In this document: positions 42,736 through 51,435 of the stretch, piece by piece
Layout: each line of letters begins with the position of its first letter
Numbering within the stretch: position 1 is the stretch's first letter
Assembly: GCF_002020355.1 (NCBI RefSeq)
Contig: NZ_MPZV01000001.1
Location: 248,001 to 312,000, forward strand
Length of the DNA stretch: 64,000 bases
Reading direction: 5' to 3'
DNA from: Thioclava sediminum
GTDB lineage: Bacteria; Pseudomonadota; Alphaproteobacteria; Rhodobacterales; Rhodobacteraceae
Position numbers and translations under genes: made by a program
The notes under the pieces: generated by a model
Database searches by the model: none
What the model was told of the DNA's origin: nothing
Seen by the model: only the letters and a program-made list of their open reading frames with translations

Positions 42736-42759
42736 GAAAAAGGCCCCGCATGGGGGCCT
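42736..42759 (-). terminator. Terminator of the octaheme cytochrome operon
   Basis: Read on the minus strand, AGGCCCC / GGGGCCT with a five-base loop is followed by TTTTTCTG. It lies 23 bp after the cytochrome b stop codon. Confidence 0.8.
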
Positions 42760-42782
42760 CGATCAGTCGTGCGTAGCGATGC

Positions 42783-43433
42783 TCAGTCGAGCACCCGGCC
42801 CTGCTGGCGGAAATAGGCCTCTGCCTCGGGCGTCAGATCGACCTTCTCGTAGCCCGAGACCATGGGCCGCACATGCTGGCGGAAGCCGTGACCGATGGTG
42901 AGCAGGTAGACATGGACCACCACGAAGCTCGCAATGGCGAAGGCCGCGAGGACATGGAAATTCGCGATGATCTCCAGCCAGAACGAGCCGCCGTCGAGGT
43001 GATCCCAGAAGCCGTAGCTGAGATAGGCCAGTCCCGAGATCCAGATCGCCGGGAAGAGCATCATCTTGAGCGCGAAATAGGCGGCCGCCTGCAGCGGGTT
43101 GTGCCGCCGCTCGTAGCTTTTCACATAGGGATGTTCCTCGCCCTTGAAGACGCCGTAGGCGTAGAAGCGGCTGACCTCCCACATGCCCTGCATGCGCGGG
43201 ATGAACTGCTTGTAGCCGCCCGTGGTGAACAGCCAGAAGGTCGCGAAGGCCCAGAGCAGGAGCAGCGCCAGCGCGACGACCGTGTGGATCAGCACCGCCG
43301 CCCCGAAAGGCAGGATCGGATGCAGCCCCAGAAGCCGCGCGCCGGTGAAGAACAGCAACATGATTGAGCCAACCTGGCTCCAGTGCCAGAGCCGGTTGAA
43401 GCGCGAATAGACCTTTACGCAATGCTCAGCCAT
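42783..43433 (-). CDS. Cytochrome b561-type membrane subunit
   Basis: The 216-residue integral membrane protein belongs to the prokaryotic cytochrome b561 / hydrogenase-formate dehydrogenase b-type family. RLWHWSQVGSIMLLFFTG near residue 14 and FHVLAAFAIASFVVVHVYLL near 160 carry likely heme ligands in four membrane helices. It would exchange electrons between quinones and the octaheme cytochrome whose gene overlaps it upstream. The start at 43433 follows GGAGGCCACC, itself inside a possible earlier ATG at 43445. Its direction of electron flow (quinol or c-heme oxidising) is not known. Confidence 0.85.
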   Translation of the reverse strand: MAEHCVKVYSRFNRLWHWSQVGSIMLLFFTGARLLGLHPILPFGAAVLIHTVVALALLLLWAFATFWLFTTGGYKQFIPRMQGMWEVSRFYAYGVFKGEEHPYVKSYERRHNPLQAAAYFALKMMLFPAIWISGLAYLSYGFWDHLDGGSFWLEIIANFHVLAAFAIASFVVVHVYLLTIGHGFRQHVRPMVSGYEKVDLTPEAEAYFRQQGRVLD

Positions 43434-45147
43434 GGTGGCCTCCATTCTTCTTGCAGCGGTTGATCAGGCGCAGCGCGCCATGGCCCAAGGCCCCCAGGAG
43501 CGCCATCAGGAACATCGCGAGCCCCAGCTTGCCGCCGAGATTGATTTCCGAGCCGGGAACGTAGATCCCTGCCAGATCGGCCATTCGACCGCCCTGCGCG
43601 TGGCAGCTTTCGCATTGCAGCGCATCGTCAGCGGGCGCGACCATGTGGGTGATCGGCCAGTACATGTAGGTATGGACGAAATCGAACTCGCCCGAATACT
43701 CCACACCGGCATAATCCATGCCCGCCTTGAGCGATTTCTCCCAGTCGTAATAGGACCAGAGCGCGGTGCCGTTGCCGGGGCCATAGACGTTGTTATAGGC
43801 CAGCACGTTGCGCTGTACGTCATAGGCCTGCGTGCCGACCATCCGCTTGAAGGGGAAAATGCGGCTGTCGGGCTGACCGGGAGTGCCGCCGATCTTGTTG
43901 ATCTCGACCACCTGCGTCGGGTCGATCTCTTCCTCCGGCAGGGTGAAGGTCATCTCGCCGTTGGACCATGCGTAATAGGGCGTGACGTTCTCGCCCCATT
44001 CGAAATCACCCTTCTTCGACATGTAAGTGTGCAGGTGCTTGCCGTCGGATTGGGTGAAGCCCTCTTCGGTGATCGGCTTGCCGTTCTCGTCGAGCTTGCC
44101 CGCCGTGGACCAGTCCCAGACGGTCTTTGTGGCCACCCCGCCCCGCGCGAAGCTGGGGATGTGGCAGGTCTGGCAGGCCACCGTGTCGGTGTGATCGTTG
44201 AGCTTCGCCGCGATAAGCGGGTTCGGCCCCTCATGCGGGCTGTCGGTGTGGCACGACTGGCAGGCGGCCGCGTCATGCGCGGTGCCCGCCATGCGATCGG
44301 GATGCGGGTCGATCACGTCGGTCTCGTAGCGCGAGCCCTCGAAGACGTGCTTGTCCGAGACGTGGCAGGTCTCGCAGGTGAAGTTCTGACCGTCGGGCGA
44401 CATATGGACATCGACGTCGCGCGGCGGGTTGAACAGCGCCGAGCTGAGATCGCCATGCTTCACGTTATCGCCGCCACCGCCATAGAAGTGGCAGTTGCCG
44501 CAATTGTCGCGTCCGGGCGGTGCGCCCACCGATTGCGCCGCCTCGGCCAGATCGACGGGCCAGGCGGCCGCGCCGGTGATGGTCTTCGCGCCCGCGGCCA
44601 CCGGATCCAGCGGCGGCTCGCCCGCGAGGTTATCCTGTTTGGTATATTGGCCGGATTTGTCGTGACAGACGAGGCAGTCGACCTTGGTCGGATCGTCGGG
44701 CATCGGCTCGCGCACGTCCGTCCAGCCATAGCCCGTGTGGCACGATGTGCAGCGCACCTCATTCGAGGCGACATTGCCGCAAAACGCATTCATCTCATGC
44801 GCTTTGCCGAGCGTCTGGCCCGTGGCCTCGTTCTGGTATTCCCAGGTCCAGTGAACCGAATGCATCACCTGATTGGAGGCCTCAGTATGGCAGGACAGGC
44901 AGGCTTCCGTCACCTCGGAGCCCGACGCGAACGGCCCCTTGAGCTGGTCGAATTTCGAGTGGTCGGCAGTGAGCTCTTTCACCGGATCGCTCATATGGGC
45001 AGCCTTCGAAGCGCCTTGTGCGACGGGTGTCGATTGCGCGCCGATTGCGGGCGTCTCCTCCGGGGTCGCGTCCTGCGCGTAGGCGGGAAGCTGGCCCAAA
45101 ATCACGGCTGAGACGAATGCCGTGATCCGCAATGCACTCTGTGTCAT
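43426..45147 (-). CDS. Octaheme c-type cytochrome, tetrathionate reductase (Otr) family
   Basis: The 573-residue protein has a signal peptide, then exactly eight CXXCH heme sites: 83-87, 133-137, 158-162, 216-220, 258-262, 296-300, 325-329 and 512-516. A C-terminal hydrophobic segment (about 541-560, LGLAMFLMALLGALGHGALR) could anchor it to the membrane. Length and heme number fit the Otr family (octaheme tetrathionate reductases, which also reduce nitrite and hydroxylamine in vitro). The gene overlaps a cytochrome b gene and is divergent from a DsrE-family gene, pointing to sulfur metabolism. Physiological substrate is unproved. Confidence 0.9.
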   Translation of the reverse strand: MTQSALRITAFVSAVILGQLPAYAQDATPEETPAIGAQSTPVAQGASKAAHMSDPVKELTADHSKFDQLKGPFASGSEVTEACLSCHTEASNQVMHSVHWTWEYQNEATGQTLGKAHEMNAFCGNVASNEVRCTSCHTGYGWTDVREPMPDDPTKVDCLVCHDKSGQYTKQDNLAGEPPLDPVAAGAKTITGAAAWPVDLAEAAQSVGAPPGRDNCGNCHFYGGGGDNVKHGDLSSALFNPPRDVDVHMSPDGQNFTCETCHVSDKHVFEGSRYETDVIDPHPDRMAGTAHDAAACQSCHTDSPHEGPNPLIAAKLNDHTDTVACQTCHIPSFARGGVATKTVWDWSTAGKLDENGKPITEEGFTQSDGKHLHTYMSKKGDFEWGENVTPYYAWSNGEMTFTLPEEEIDPTQVVEINKIGGTPGQPDSRIFPFKRMVGTQAYDVQRNVLAYNNVYGPGNGTALWSYYDWEKSLKAGMDYAGVEYSGEFDFVHTYMYWPITHMVAPADDALQCESCHAQGGRMADLAGIYVPGSEINLGGKLGLAMFLMALLGALGHGALRLINRCKKNGGHHG

Positions 45148-45211
45148 CGATGCTCCGACTGGCTCACTACTGGTTACTCACATTGCTTAGCGCGATCGCG
45201 TCGATCACGGG

Positions 45212-45253
45212 GATGCGACATTTCGTGAGTTTTGCGTGACTTACTGTCGCATC
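45212..45253. promoter_or_regulatory. Inverted repeat in the octaheme/DsrE divergent region
   Basis: GATGCGACA at 45212-45220 and TGTCGCATC at 45245-45253 form a perfect nine-base inverted repeat around 24 bp, in the 261-bp gap between the two divergent genes. Such a spaced palindrome could be a shared operator. The binding protein is unknown; an ArsR-type sulfur regulator or the nearby Crp-like proteins are possibilities. Confidence 0.5.
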
Positions 45254-45408
45254 GAATTGGGGCGGTTGGAGGCGCGGCGCGCATCACGCAGCCCTGATCT
45301 GCCGTGAGCGGTGCGGCGAGGAACGAAGCGCTGCCGCCCCGCGCTGAGCCTCACCGGGCGCGGTCATCCCCTGTCCCGGCCCTCAAATCGATTTCACAGG
45401 AGAGTTTC

Positions 45409-45984
45409 ATGCAGCGCGCAACCCGCTTCGTTCTTCCCGCCGCCCTCGCCCTTGCCCTCGGTTCGGGCGCGGCTTTCGCCGCCTCCTCGAGCAACGACGG
45501 CTCGAAAACCGAATGGATCAACCCGGTCGTGAAGGACTACGGCAAGATGCACCCGGTGCCCGATGGCGCGCTCAGCCCCGATCCGAACAAGGACTGGAAG
45601 ATCGTCTTCGATGTCGGGATGGGCAAGACGATGGACGGCGGCGTGAACGCGGCGCTGTGGCATGTCGCGCGCGCGGTGAACATCTACGGCAATGCGGGCG
45701 TCGACAAAGAGCATCGCAAATTCGCGGTGGTGCTGCATGGCGCGGCGACCCCGCTCGCGCTCTCGCCCGAGGCGTATAAGGAGAAATTCGGCAAGGACGA
45801 TCCCGACACCAAGCTGAAGCAGGAGCTCGCGGATGCCGGCGTCACGCTTTATGTCTGCGGGCAGGCGCTGGCCGATCACGGCTTCACCGAGGATCAGGTC
45901 GGGCCGAATGTCGATGTGGCGCTCTCGGCTCTGGCCGCCGTGCCCGTGCTGGAAAGCCAGGGCTATCAGCTCTTCCCGATGTAA
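45409..45984 (+). CDS. Periplasmic DsrE family protein
   Basis: The 191-residue exported protein has a signal peptide (RFVLPAALALALGSGAAFAA) and a DsrE-like domain from about residue 63 (WKIVFDVGMGKTMDGGVNAA, KFAVVLHGAATPLAL). One conserved Cys150 in VTLYVCGQALADHGF may carry a persulfide. Members bind and transfer sulfane sulfur. Its divergent position to an octaheme cytochrome suggests joint sulfur oxidation or tetrathionate metabolism. The ATG follows CAGGAGAGTTTC; the open frame to 45304 is upstream DNA. Confidence 0.87.
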   Translation: MQRATRFVLPAALALALGSGAAFAASSSNDGSKTEWINPVVKDYGKMHPVPDGALSPDPNKDWKIVFDVGMGKTMDGGVNAALWHVARAVNIYGNAGVDKEHRKFAVVLHGAATPLALSPEAYKEKFGKDDPDTKLKQELADAGVTLYVCGQALADHGFTEDQVGPNVDVALSALAAVPVLESQGYQLFPM

Positions 45985-46010
45985 TCGCCCCTGTCAGGCG
46001 GACATGAAAA

Positions 46011-46045
46011 AACGCGGGCAGTTTGCGCTGCCCGCGTTCTTTTTC
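46011..46045 (+). terminator. Strong terminator after the DsrE gene
   Basis: The 11-base-pair stem AACGCGGGCAG / CTGCCCGCGTT with a six-base loop is followed by CTTTTTC. The A run before the stem also makes it a terminator for the convergent cyo operon. Confidence 0.9.
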
Positions 46046-46082
46046 TTGGCGGAGCGAGGCCCTAAGGCCCCTGCCCCTCGGC

Positions 46083-46439
46083 TTACATGCTGCCAGCGCC
46101 CATACCCATCCGGCTTGCCAGATCGGCCAGCACCCAGACGGTGCCCGCAGCCATCAGGATGATGAGCAGGAAGGTGAAGAGCACCAGATACAGGTCCGGA
46201 CGCGCCTCTTTCGAGAAGTCGAGGTGCATGAAGGCCCAGAACTGGATCACCAGCTGCGCGATGCCGAGGATGCCCACGATGGACCATGCGAGGCCCGTCG
46301 AGAACACGCCACCCGCGACGATCACGACGCCTGCGAGCGTCAAGACCACCGAGAGCGCGAAGCCCCAGACATAGCGCGCCATGTCGTGCTTGTACTCAGC
46401 CGAGTCCATGCCGACGTCGGAGTTGATATAATCCATCAC
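46083..46439 (-). CDS. cyoD: Cytochrome o ubiquinol oxidase subunit IV
   Basis: The 118-residue protein has three membrane helices and family features LTLAGVVIVAGGVF and VQFWAFMHLDF. It helps assemble the CuB centre of the bo3 oxidase. It starts in an ATGA overlap and is the last gene of cyoABCD. No heme O synthase gene (cyoE) follows; it is outside the window or elsewhere. Confidence 0.93.
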   Translation of the reverse strand: MMDYINSDVGMDSAEYKHDMARYVWGFALSVVLTLAGVVIVAGGVFSTGLAWSIVGILGIAQLVIQFWAFMHLDFSKEARPDLYLVLFTFLLIILMAAGTVWVLADLASRMGMGAGSM

Positions 46440-47062
46440 AGCACCCCCATCAGGTAGACTTTCGTGAAGAGCGCGATCCAGACGATGTCCAGCATGTGCC
46501 AGAACAGGCCCAGACGCACGAGACGCGACTTGATCAGGTCGTTCATCCCGAAGGTCTTCATCTGAACCATCAGCAGGATGCCCCAGATGATACCCGAGGT
46601 GACGTGCAGACCGTGCAGACCCACCAGCGAGTAATAGGCGGTCAGGAAGCCCGACACTTGCGGCGTGTTGCCCTCGGTCCAGAACTCGTGGAATTCGTAG
46701 AGTTCGATCCCGAGGAAGATCGCGCCAAGCGCCAGCGTCACGACGAGCCAGCCCACCGTGCGCTTCATCGACGCGCCGTATTTCATCCCCAGCGTGCAGA
46801 TACCGAAGGTGAAGGTGGAGATCAGCAGCGCCATCGTCTCGATGGTCGGCAGGCCGAGGCTGAACAGCTCATGCGGGCTCGGCCCGTTCGCGATGCCGTG
46901 CCATTCGGCATCGGCGTAGTTGGCGATCATCAGCGAGAAGGCGATGAGGTCCGACATCAGGAAGATCCAGAAGCCGAAGATCACCGTGCCCGTCTTGTCG
47001 TGATGGCCGTGATCGTGGGAGGCAGCGTGCGCTGCCCCCGTGTTGCTCATAGTTGCACTCAT
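46436..47062 (-). CDS. cyoC: Cytochrome o ubiquinol oxidase subunit III
   Basis: The 208-residue protein has five membrane helices. Its N-terminus is rich in His/Asp (HAASHDHGHHDKTG) and could bind metal. Family markers are FGFWIFLMSDLIAFSLMIAN and YYSLVGLHGLHVTSG. It is part of the quinol oxidase complex in the inner membrane and overlaps cyoB and cyoD by 4 bp. An internal Met at residue 5 is another possible start. Confidence 0.93.
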   Translation of the reverse strand: MSATMSNTGAAHAASHDHGHHDKTGTVIFGFWIFLMSDLIAFSLMIANYADAEWHGIANGPSPHELFSLGLPTIETMALLISTFTFGICTLGMKYGASMKRTVGWLVVTLALGAIFLGIELYEFHEFWTEGNTPQVSGFLTAYYSLVGLHGLHVTSGIIWGILLMVQMKTFGMNDLIKSRLVRLGLFWHMLDIVWIALFTKVYLMGVL

Positions 47063-49122
47063 ACCTGCGTCTCCATGATCAGGCCGCGGTTCTTGGTGGT
47101 GAACTCATCGTCGAGCCGGATTTGCGGCGTGGTTTCGACGAGGCGCTTGTGGGCTTCATAGCCCTCACGCAGTTCTTCCGCGGTGACGGTTTCTTCCCAG
47201 TCGGTGTCGTAGGAGCGGATCAGCACCAGCACCCACATGGCCACGAAGCCCACCGCAGCGATCAGCCACATCTGGAAGATCATGGCGAAAGCGAAGAGGG
47301 TCGCGACGAGGCCCACCAGGAACGGCATACCGGTCGGTTTCGGCAGGTGGATGTCAACGAACTCGGTCGGATCCATGACCCGCTTGCCCGCTTCCTTCGC
47401 ATCGACCCACGGCTCGCGCGAGGTCATCGCCGGGATGGTGGAGAAGTCGTATTCCGGCACCGGGCAGCCCAGCGACCATTCGATACCACGACCGTCCCAG
47501 GGATCGCCCGCCGGCACCATCAGGCTCTCACGGTTCTTGACCGAGACCCAGACCTGAATGATCTGCGCGGTCAGACCCGCCAGCACGCACAGCGCGCCGA
47601 GCATCGCGATCACCAGCCACGGGAAGTAGGCCGGCTCGGTGAAGAAGGCCATGCGGCGCGGTGCGCCCATCAGACCGATCGCATAGAGCGGCATGAAGGC
47701 CCCGTAGAAGCCGATCATCCACAGCCAGAAGCTGCGACGGCCCCATTTCTCGTCCAGGCGGAAGCCGAAGCAGAGCGGGAACCAGTAGTTCACGGCCGCG
47801 AACATACCGAACAGCAGGCCCGGGATGAGCATGTTGTGGAAGTGCGCCACCAGGAACAGCGAGTTGTGGGTCGCGAAGTCGATCGTCGGGTTGGCGAGCA
47901 TGACGCCCGTGATCCCGCCGATCACGAAGGTGAAGATGAAGCCGGTGGAGAACAGCATCGCGGTGGAGAACCGCAGCTTGCCGCGCCACATGGTCAGCAT
48001 CCAGTTGAAGACCTTCACACCGGTCGGCACACCGATCGTCATCGTCGCGATGCCGAAGATGGCGTTGAGGTGGGCGGTCTGACCCATGGTGAAGAAGTGG
48101 TGCACCCAGACGGTGAAGGACAGCACTGCGATGGCAATGGTGGCCCAGACGAGCGAGGTGTAGCCGTAGATCTTCTTGCCCGAGAAGGTCGGGATGACTT
48201 CCGAGAACACGCCGAAGGCCGGCAGGATCAGGATGTAGACTTCCGGGTGGCCGAACAGCCAGAACATGTTGGCGAAGTTCATCATGTTCCCGCCTTGCGT
48301 GGCGGTGAAGAAGTGGAAGCCCGCCTGACGGTCAAGCGCCAGCATCAGCGAGGCCACGGTCAGCGGCATCATCGCGAAGATCATCAGGATCGCCGTGCAG
48401 AGCGTCGCCCAGGCGAAGATCGACATGTCGAACAGCTTCATGCCGGGGGCACGCTGCTTGTAGATCGTCACGAGGAAGTTGATGCCCGAAAGCGTCGAGC
48501 CCACCGAAGTCAGGCCCAGCGACCAGATCCAGTAATCCACGCCCTCGTTCGGCGACAGCTTGATGCCCGTATAAGGCGGGTAAGCGGTCCAACCGCCGGT
48601 CTCGAAGTGACCGACGACGAGCGAGGCCATCACGAGCGCCGCGCCGCCGATCGACAGCCAGAGCGAGACCGCGTTCATGAAGGGGAACTCCATGTCGCGC
48701 GCACCGATCTGGAGCGGCATGACGACGTTGATGACGCCGGTCAGGAAGGGCATCGCCACGAAGAAGATCATGATCGTGCCGTGGGTCGAGAACAGCTCGG
48801 CGTGGTGTTCGACCGACAGGAAGCCCGGTGCGGGCGAGACCTGCTGGGCGCGCATCACGACCGCCTCGAGGACGCCGCGGATCAGCATGATCAGCGCCAG
48901 AACGATATAGATGACCCCGATCTTCTTGTGATCGAGCGTGGTGATCCAGTTCGACCAGAGCGGTTTCCACCAACCTTTGACGGTCAGCAGAACCATGACC
49001 GCGAGCGCGCCGAGGACGACGATGCCGCCCGCGCCTGCTGCGATCCCGGTGGACAGAGACGGATCCGTGAAGAAGGGAACGATGAAGATATCGTTCCAGT
49101 CGAGACTACCAAGAATACTCAT
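47059..49122 (-). CDS. cyoB: Cytochrome o ubiquinol oxidase subunit I
   Basis: The 687-residue heme-copper oxidase subunit shows LFGHPEVYILILPAFG (the CuB ligand His, catalytic Glu and cross-linked Tyr), HHFFTMG with two more CuB histidines, and the heme-ligand region LVAHFHNMLIPG. It reduces oxygen to water at the heme-copper centre and pumps protons. The gene order cyoA-B-C-D, each overlapping by 4 bp, is the standard bo3 operon. Upstream lie two Crp/Fnr-type regulators that may set its oxygen response. Confidence 0.97.
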   Translation of the reverse strand: MSILGSLDWNDIFIVPFFTDPSLSTGIAAGAGGIVVLGALAVMVLLTVKGWWKPLWSNWITTLDHKKIGVIYIVLALIMLIRGVLEAVVMRAQQVSPAPGFLSVEHHAELFSTHGTIMIFFVAMPFLTGVINVVMPLQIGARDMEFPFMNAVSLWLSIGGAALVMASLVVGHFETGGWTAYPPYTGIKLSPNEGVDYWIWSLGLTSVGSTLSGINFLVTIYKQRAPGMKLFDMSIFAWATLCTAILMIFAMMPLTVASLMLALDRQAGFHFFTATQGGNMMNFANMFWLFGHPEVYILILPAFGVFSEVIPTFSGKKIYGYTSLVWATIAIAVLSFTVWVHHFFTMGQTAHLNAIFGIATMTIGVPTGVKVFNWMLTMWRGKLRFSTAMLFSTGFIFTFVIGGITGVMLANPTIDFATHNSLFLVAHFHNMLIPGLLFGMFAAVNYWFPLCFGFRLDEKWGRRSFWLWMIGFYGAFMPLYAIGLMGAPRRMAFFTEPAYFPWLVIAMLGALCVLAGLTAQIIQVWVSVKNRESLMVPAGDPWDGRGIEWSLGCPVPEYDFSTIPAMTSREPWVDAKEAGKRVMDPTEFVDIHLPKPTGMPFLVGLVATLFAFAMIFQMWLIAAVGFVAMWVLVLIRSYDTDWEETVTAEELREGYEAHKRLVETTPQIRLDDEFTTKNRGLIMETQV

Positions 49123-50078
49123 TGAGCGTCCCCTTGATGTTGGTTTTGCGAGACATGCAGTTCTTCGCGGATCGCGTCGTCGATCTTCTTCTGCTCGGGC
49201 GCGTGGTCGGGCAGGATCGCTGCGCCGCCATCGGACAGCATGTCAGGGTTCATCATTACTTTGCCCCAGTAGCCTTTCTCCGGCGGCTCGAAGAGCTCAG
49301 GCCCCGACCAGGTCGCGGTCTTCTTGAACGCTTTTTCGAGCTGGGCGAAGGGGTGCTTGGGCTCTTGCAGGAACGCGTCGAACTGCTCCTGGCTCACCAC
49401 GTCGACCTCAAACTTGTTGAGCGGGAAAGCCGCGCCGTTGAACTGGCTGTTGAAGCCATAGGTCTGCGACGGATCTTCCGAGGTGGTCAGGTTCATCTTC
49501 GTGCCCATGCCGGGCATAGCGTAGATCTGGCCGGCAAGGCGCGGGATCCAGAAGCTCTGCATCGCGCCGGTGGCGGTGATGTCGAACTCGACGGGGGTGT
49601 TCTCGGGCAGGACCAACCGGTTCACGGCGGCGACCTTGCCGGGATAGATGAACATCCATTTCCATTCGGACCCGATGACCTTCACATGCATCGGCTCTTT
49701 GCCCGTTGCCTTGTAGGGGTCTTCGCCCATCACGTGGCCCCAGGTGAGCCAGCCGACGATAAGGAAGGTGAGCGTGGCACCGCCCCAGATCACGACTTCG
49801 GCGGCAACCGAGTGCGACCAGGTCGGATCATATTTGCCTTTCCCACCCTGACGGCGATAGCGCATCGCGATCCACGGCGTGCCGATCAGGATCGGCAGGG
49901 AAATGGGCAGCATCCAAAGGAAGAAGCTGATCAGGTGAGCGCGTTCTCCGGCCGCCACCGGGCCGAGCGGGGTCATCACCCCGTTCTCCGCGCAACCTGA
50001 CAGCCATGCAGCCGCAACGGTCAACAGGACCGGGGCAGCGAGGCGGCTGGGCCGCTTGTAGATTTTTTCAAACAACAC
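49119..50078 (-). CDS. cyoA: Cytochrome o ubiquinol oxidase subunit II
   Basis: The 319-residue lipoprotein has a lipobox WLSGC (Cys29) and two membrane helices. Its periplasmic cupredoxin fold (IPRLAGQIYAMPGMGTKMNL near 172) lacks the CuA cysteines of cytochrome c oxidases, as expected for a quinol oxidase. The start is a GTG at 50078 preceded by AAAGGTATTTCC. It is the first gene of the cyo operon; the promoter lies in the 496-bp gap upstream. Confidence 0.95.
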   Translation of the reverse strand: MLFEKIYKRPSRLAAPVLLTVAAAWLSGCAENGVMTPLGPVAAGERAHLISFFLWMLPISLPILIGTPWIAMRYRRQGGKGKYDPTWSHSVAAEVVIWGGATLTFLIVGWLTWGHVMGEDPYKATGKEPMHVKVIGSEWKWMFIYPGKVAAVNRLVLPENTPVEFDITATGAMQSFWIPRLAGQIYAMPGMGTKMNLTTSEDPSQTYGFNSQFNGAAFPLNKFEVDVVSQEQFDAFLQEPKHPFAQLEKAFKKTATWSGPELFEPPEKGYWGKVMMNPDMLSDGGAAILPDHAPEQKKIDDAIREELHVSQNQHQGDAQ

Positions 50079-50206
50079 GGAAATACCTTTCCTATTCCCT
50101 CTTCTTGGCGCGGGGGCATAGGGGTCTCTCGGGGGAGGCCGCGAGGGCTCCCGTCCCGCGCGATGCCTCCCACTCTAGGGCAGCGCCCGCGAGGTCAATC
50201 GGTGTT

Positions 50207-50217
50207 GACAAATTGTC
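50207..50217. promoter_or_regulatory. Short palindrome in the cyo control region
   Basis: GACAAATTGTC is a perfect palindrome around one central base, 129 bp upstream of the cyoA start. It could be a regulator site; it does not match the standard FNR half-sites exactly. Confidence 0.3.
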
Positions 50218-50522
50218 GCAGGAACGAGCGTAACCGACTGAAAATCATGCACAAATGTCATCACACACCTGCGACGCACGAAAAAATAACCAATAAATAA
50301 AGGGGGTTGGTCTTGAACGGGCGCGCCCGAATACAGGGGTAAACGGGCCCTTCTCTCGCGCTTGTGATGGAGCGGTGAGCGATCCGTGAGCAAAATGAGC
50401 AACTTAGCCGATCACGGACGCTTGAGGTCACGGGGTGCGTGAGGGGCGCTATCCGCTCAGGCTCCCGCCTCGCCCCGCGTTGACGGGAACGGAGCGCCCT
50501 CCCCCGGCACATGACAAACCAA

Positions 50523-50542
50523 CGCCGCGGAAACCCGCGGCG
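50523..50542 (-). terminator. GC hairpin downstream of the first Crp-like gene
   Basis: CGCCGCGG / CCGCGGCG with a four-base loop lies 33 bp after the crp-like stop codon (minus strand). No T run follows, so it would be a weak or Rho-dependent terminator, or an RNA stabiliser. Confidence 0.5.
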
Positions 50543-50574
50543 CGCTGTCAGAGAGGGTTAGCGGAAAGGAGCGG

Positions 50575-51306
50575 TCAGAGCGCCGCGGCCCGGCGCAGCG
50601 CCGGGAGCGACGAGATCCGCACACGCCCGCCGGCAATCCGGAACAGCCCCTGATCGCGCAGGCGGCGGATCGTCTTGTTCGTATGCACCAGCGACAGCCC
50701 GAGCGAGTCCGCCACGACCTGCTGGGCGAAGGGGAACGGCGCGCTGTCCTTCTCGATCAGCCCGACCGCCTCGGCACGCTCCCATGCGTGCATCACGAAC
50801 CACGCGATCCCCTCATTGGCGTTGCGCTGCCCGACCGAGGCCAGCCAGCCCGACAGCCGCGTCAGTTCACGCGTCATCAGCCACACGAGCGTCGTGGTGC
50901 GGTCGGGACCATCTGGCAGAGGCTGATGCAGATCGGCCGGATCGAAGCTCGACAGCATCATCGGCGTGAGCGCCTCGTAATAGCTCGCCCCCGGACCGTA
51001 GAGTACGCTCGTCAGCCCGCACAGATCGCCCGGATAGACCAGCGCTTCGACTTGCCTGCGCCCGTCTTCGAGCAGCGTATAGCGCATGGCGATCCCGCGC
51101 TCGACCCGCACGATCAATGGCGTGGACTCGGGCAAAAGCGCCGCTCCCGCGGGAATGGCGCGTTGCGATTGGGACAGCTCCGCCAGATAGGCGAGGTCAG
51201 GTTTTCGAGACAGGTTTTCCAAGCTTGCTCGGTTCCGTTTTGTTAATTTCTGCGAAGAAACCAGCATCTGCCGCGAAAGCGCTGAGCGCGCTACGTCATA
51301 GGACAT
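50575..51306 (-). CDS. Crp/Fnr family transcriptional regulator, paralogue 1
   Basis: The 243-residue protein has a cyclic-nucleotide-like sensor domain (RYTLLEDGRRQVEALVYPGD near 75) and a C-terminal helix-turn-helix (DSLGLSLVHTNKTIRRLRDQ near 203). It lacks the N-terminal cysteine cluster of FNR, so it does not sense oxygen through iron-sulfur chemistry of that type. A near-identical HTH is encoded in paralogue 2, 129 bp upstream. The start is uncertain: no good ribosome site precedes 51306, and Met14 at 51267 is an alternative. Confidence 0.87.
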   Translation of the reverse strand: MSYDVARSALSRQMLVSSQKLTKRNRASLENLSRKPDLAYLAELSQSQRAIPAGAALLPESTPLIVRVERGIAMRYTLLEDGRRQVEALVYPGDLCGLTSVLYGPGASYYEALTPMMLSSFDPADLHQPLPDGPDRTTTLVWLMTRELTRLSGWLASVGQRNANEGIAWFVMHAWERAEAVGLIEKDSAPFPFAQQVVADSLGLSLVHTNKTIRRLRDQGLFRIAGGRVRISSLPALRRAAAL

Positions 51307-51435
51307 TGATGCAGGTTTTTTTGGATATTCCTCGGCGTCACCCGGCGGAAAAACGCTTTTCGCTTATGTGAAAAGCTTTAGGAATCACTGTCAGACGACA
51401 GCGTTACTGAGGAATTCCGCCACTCTCCTGCGCGA

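Larger units (their letters stand above)
50079..50574. other. 496-bp gap upstream of cyoA
   Basis: This gap between cyoA and the first Crp-like gene must contain the cyo promoter. I see the short palindrome GACAAATTGTC at 50207-50217, embedded in TTGACA that could serve as a -35 box in the other direction. There is also an AT-rich stretch near 50281-50304 and a hairpin at 50523-50542. No gene is supported here. Confidence 0.5.

Noticed and set aside
47053-49125. 690-codon plus-strand open frame opposite cyoB
   Set aside because: The His/Asp/Arg-rich product is the mirror of a membrane protein; cyoB is unmistakable.
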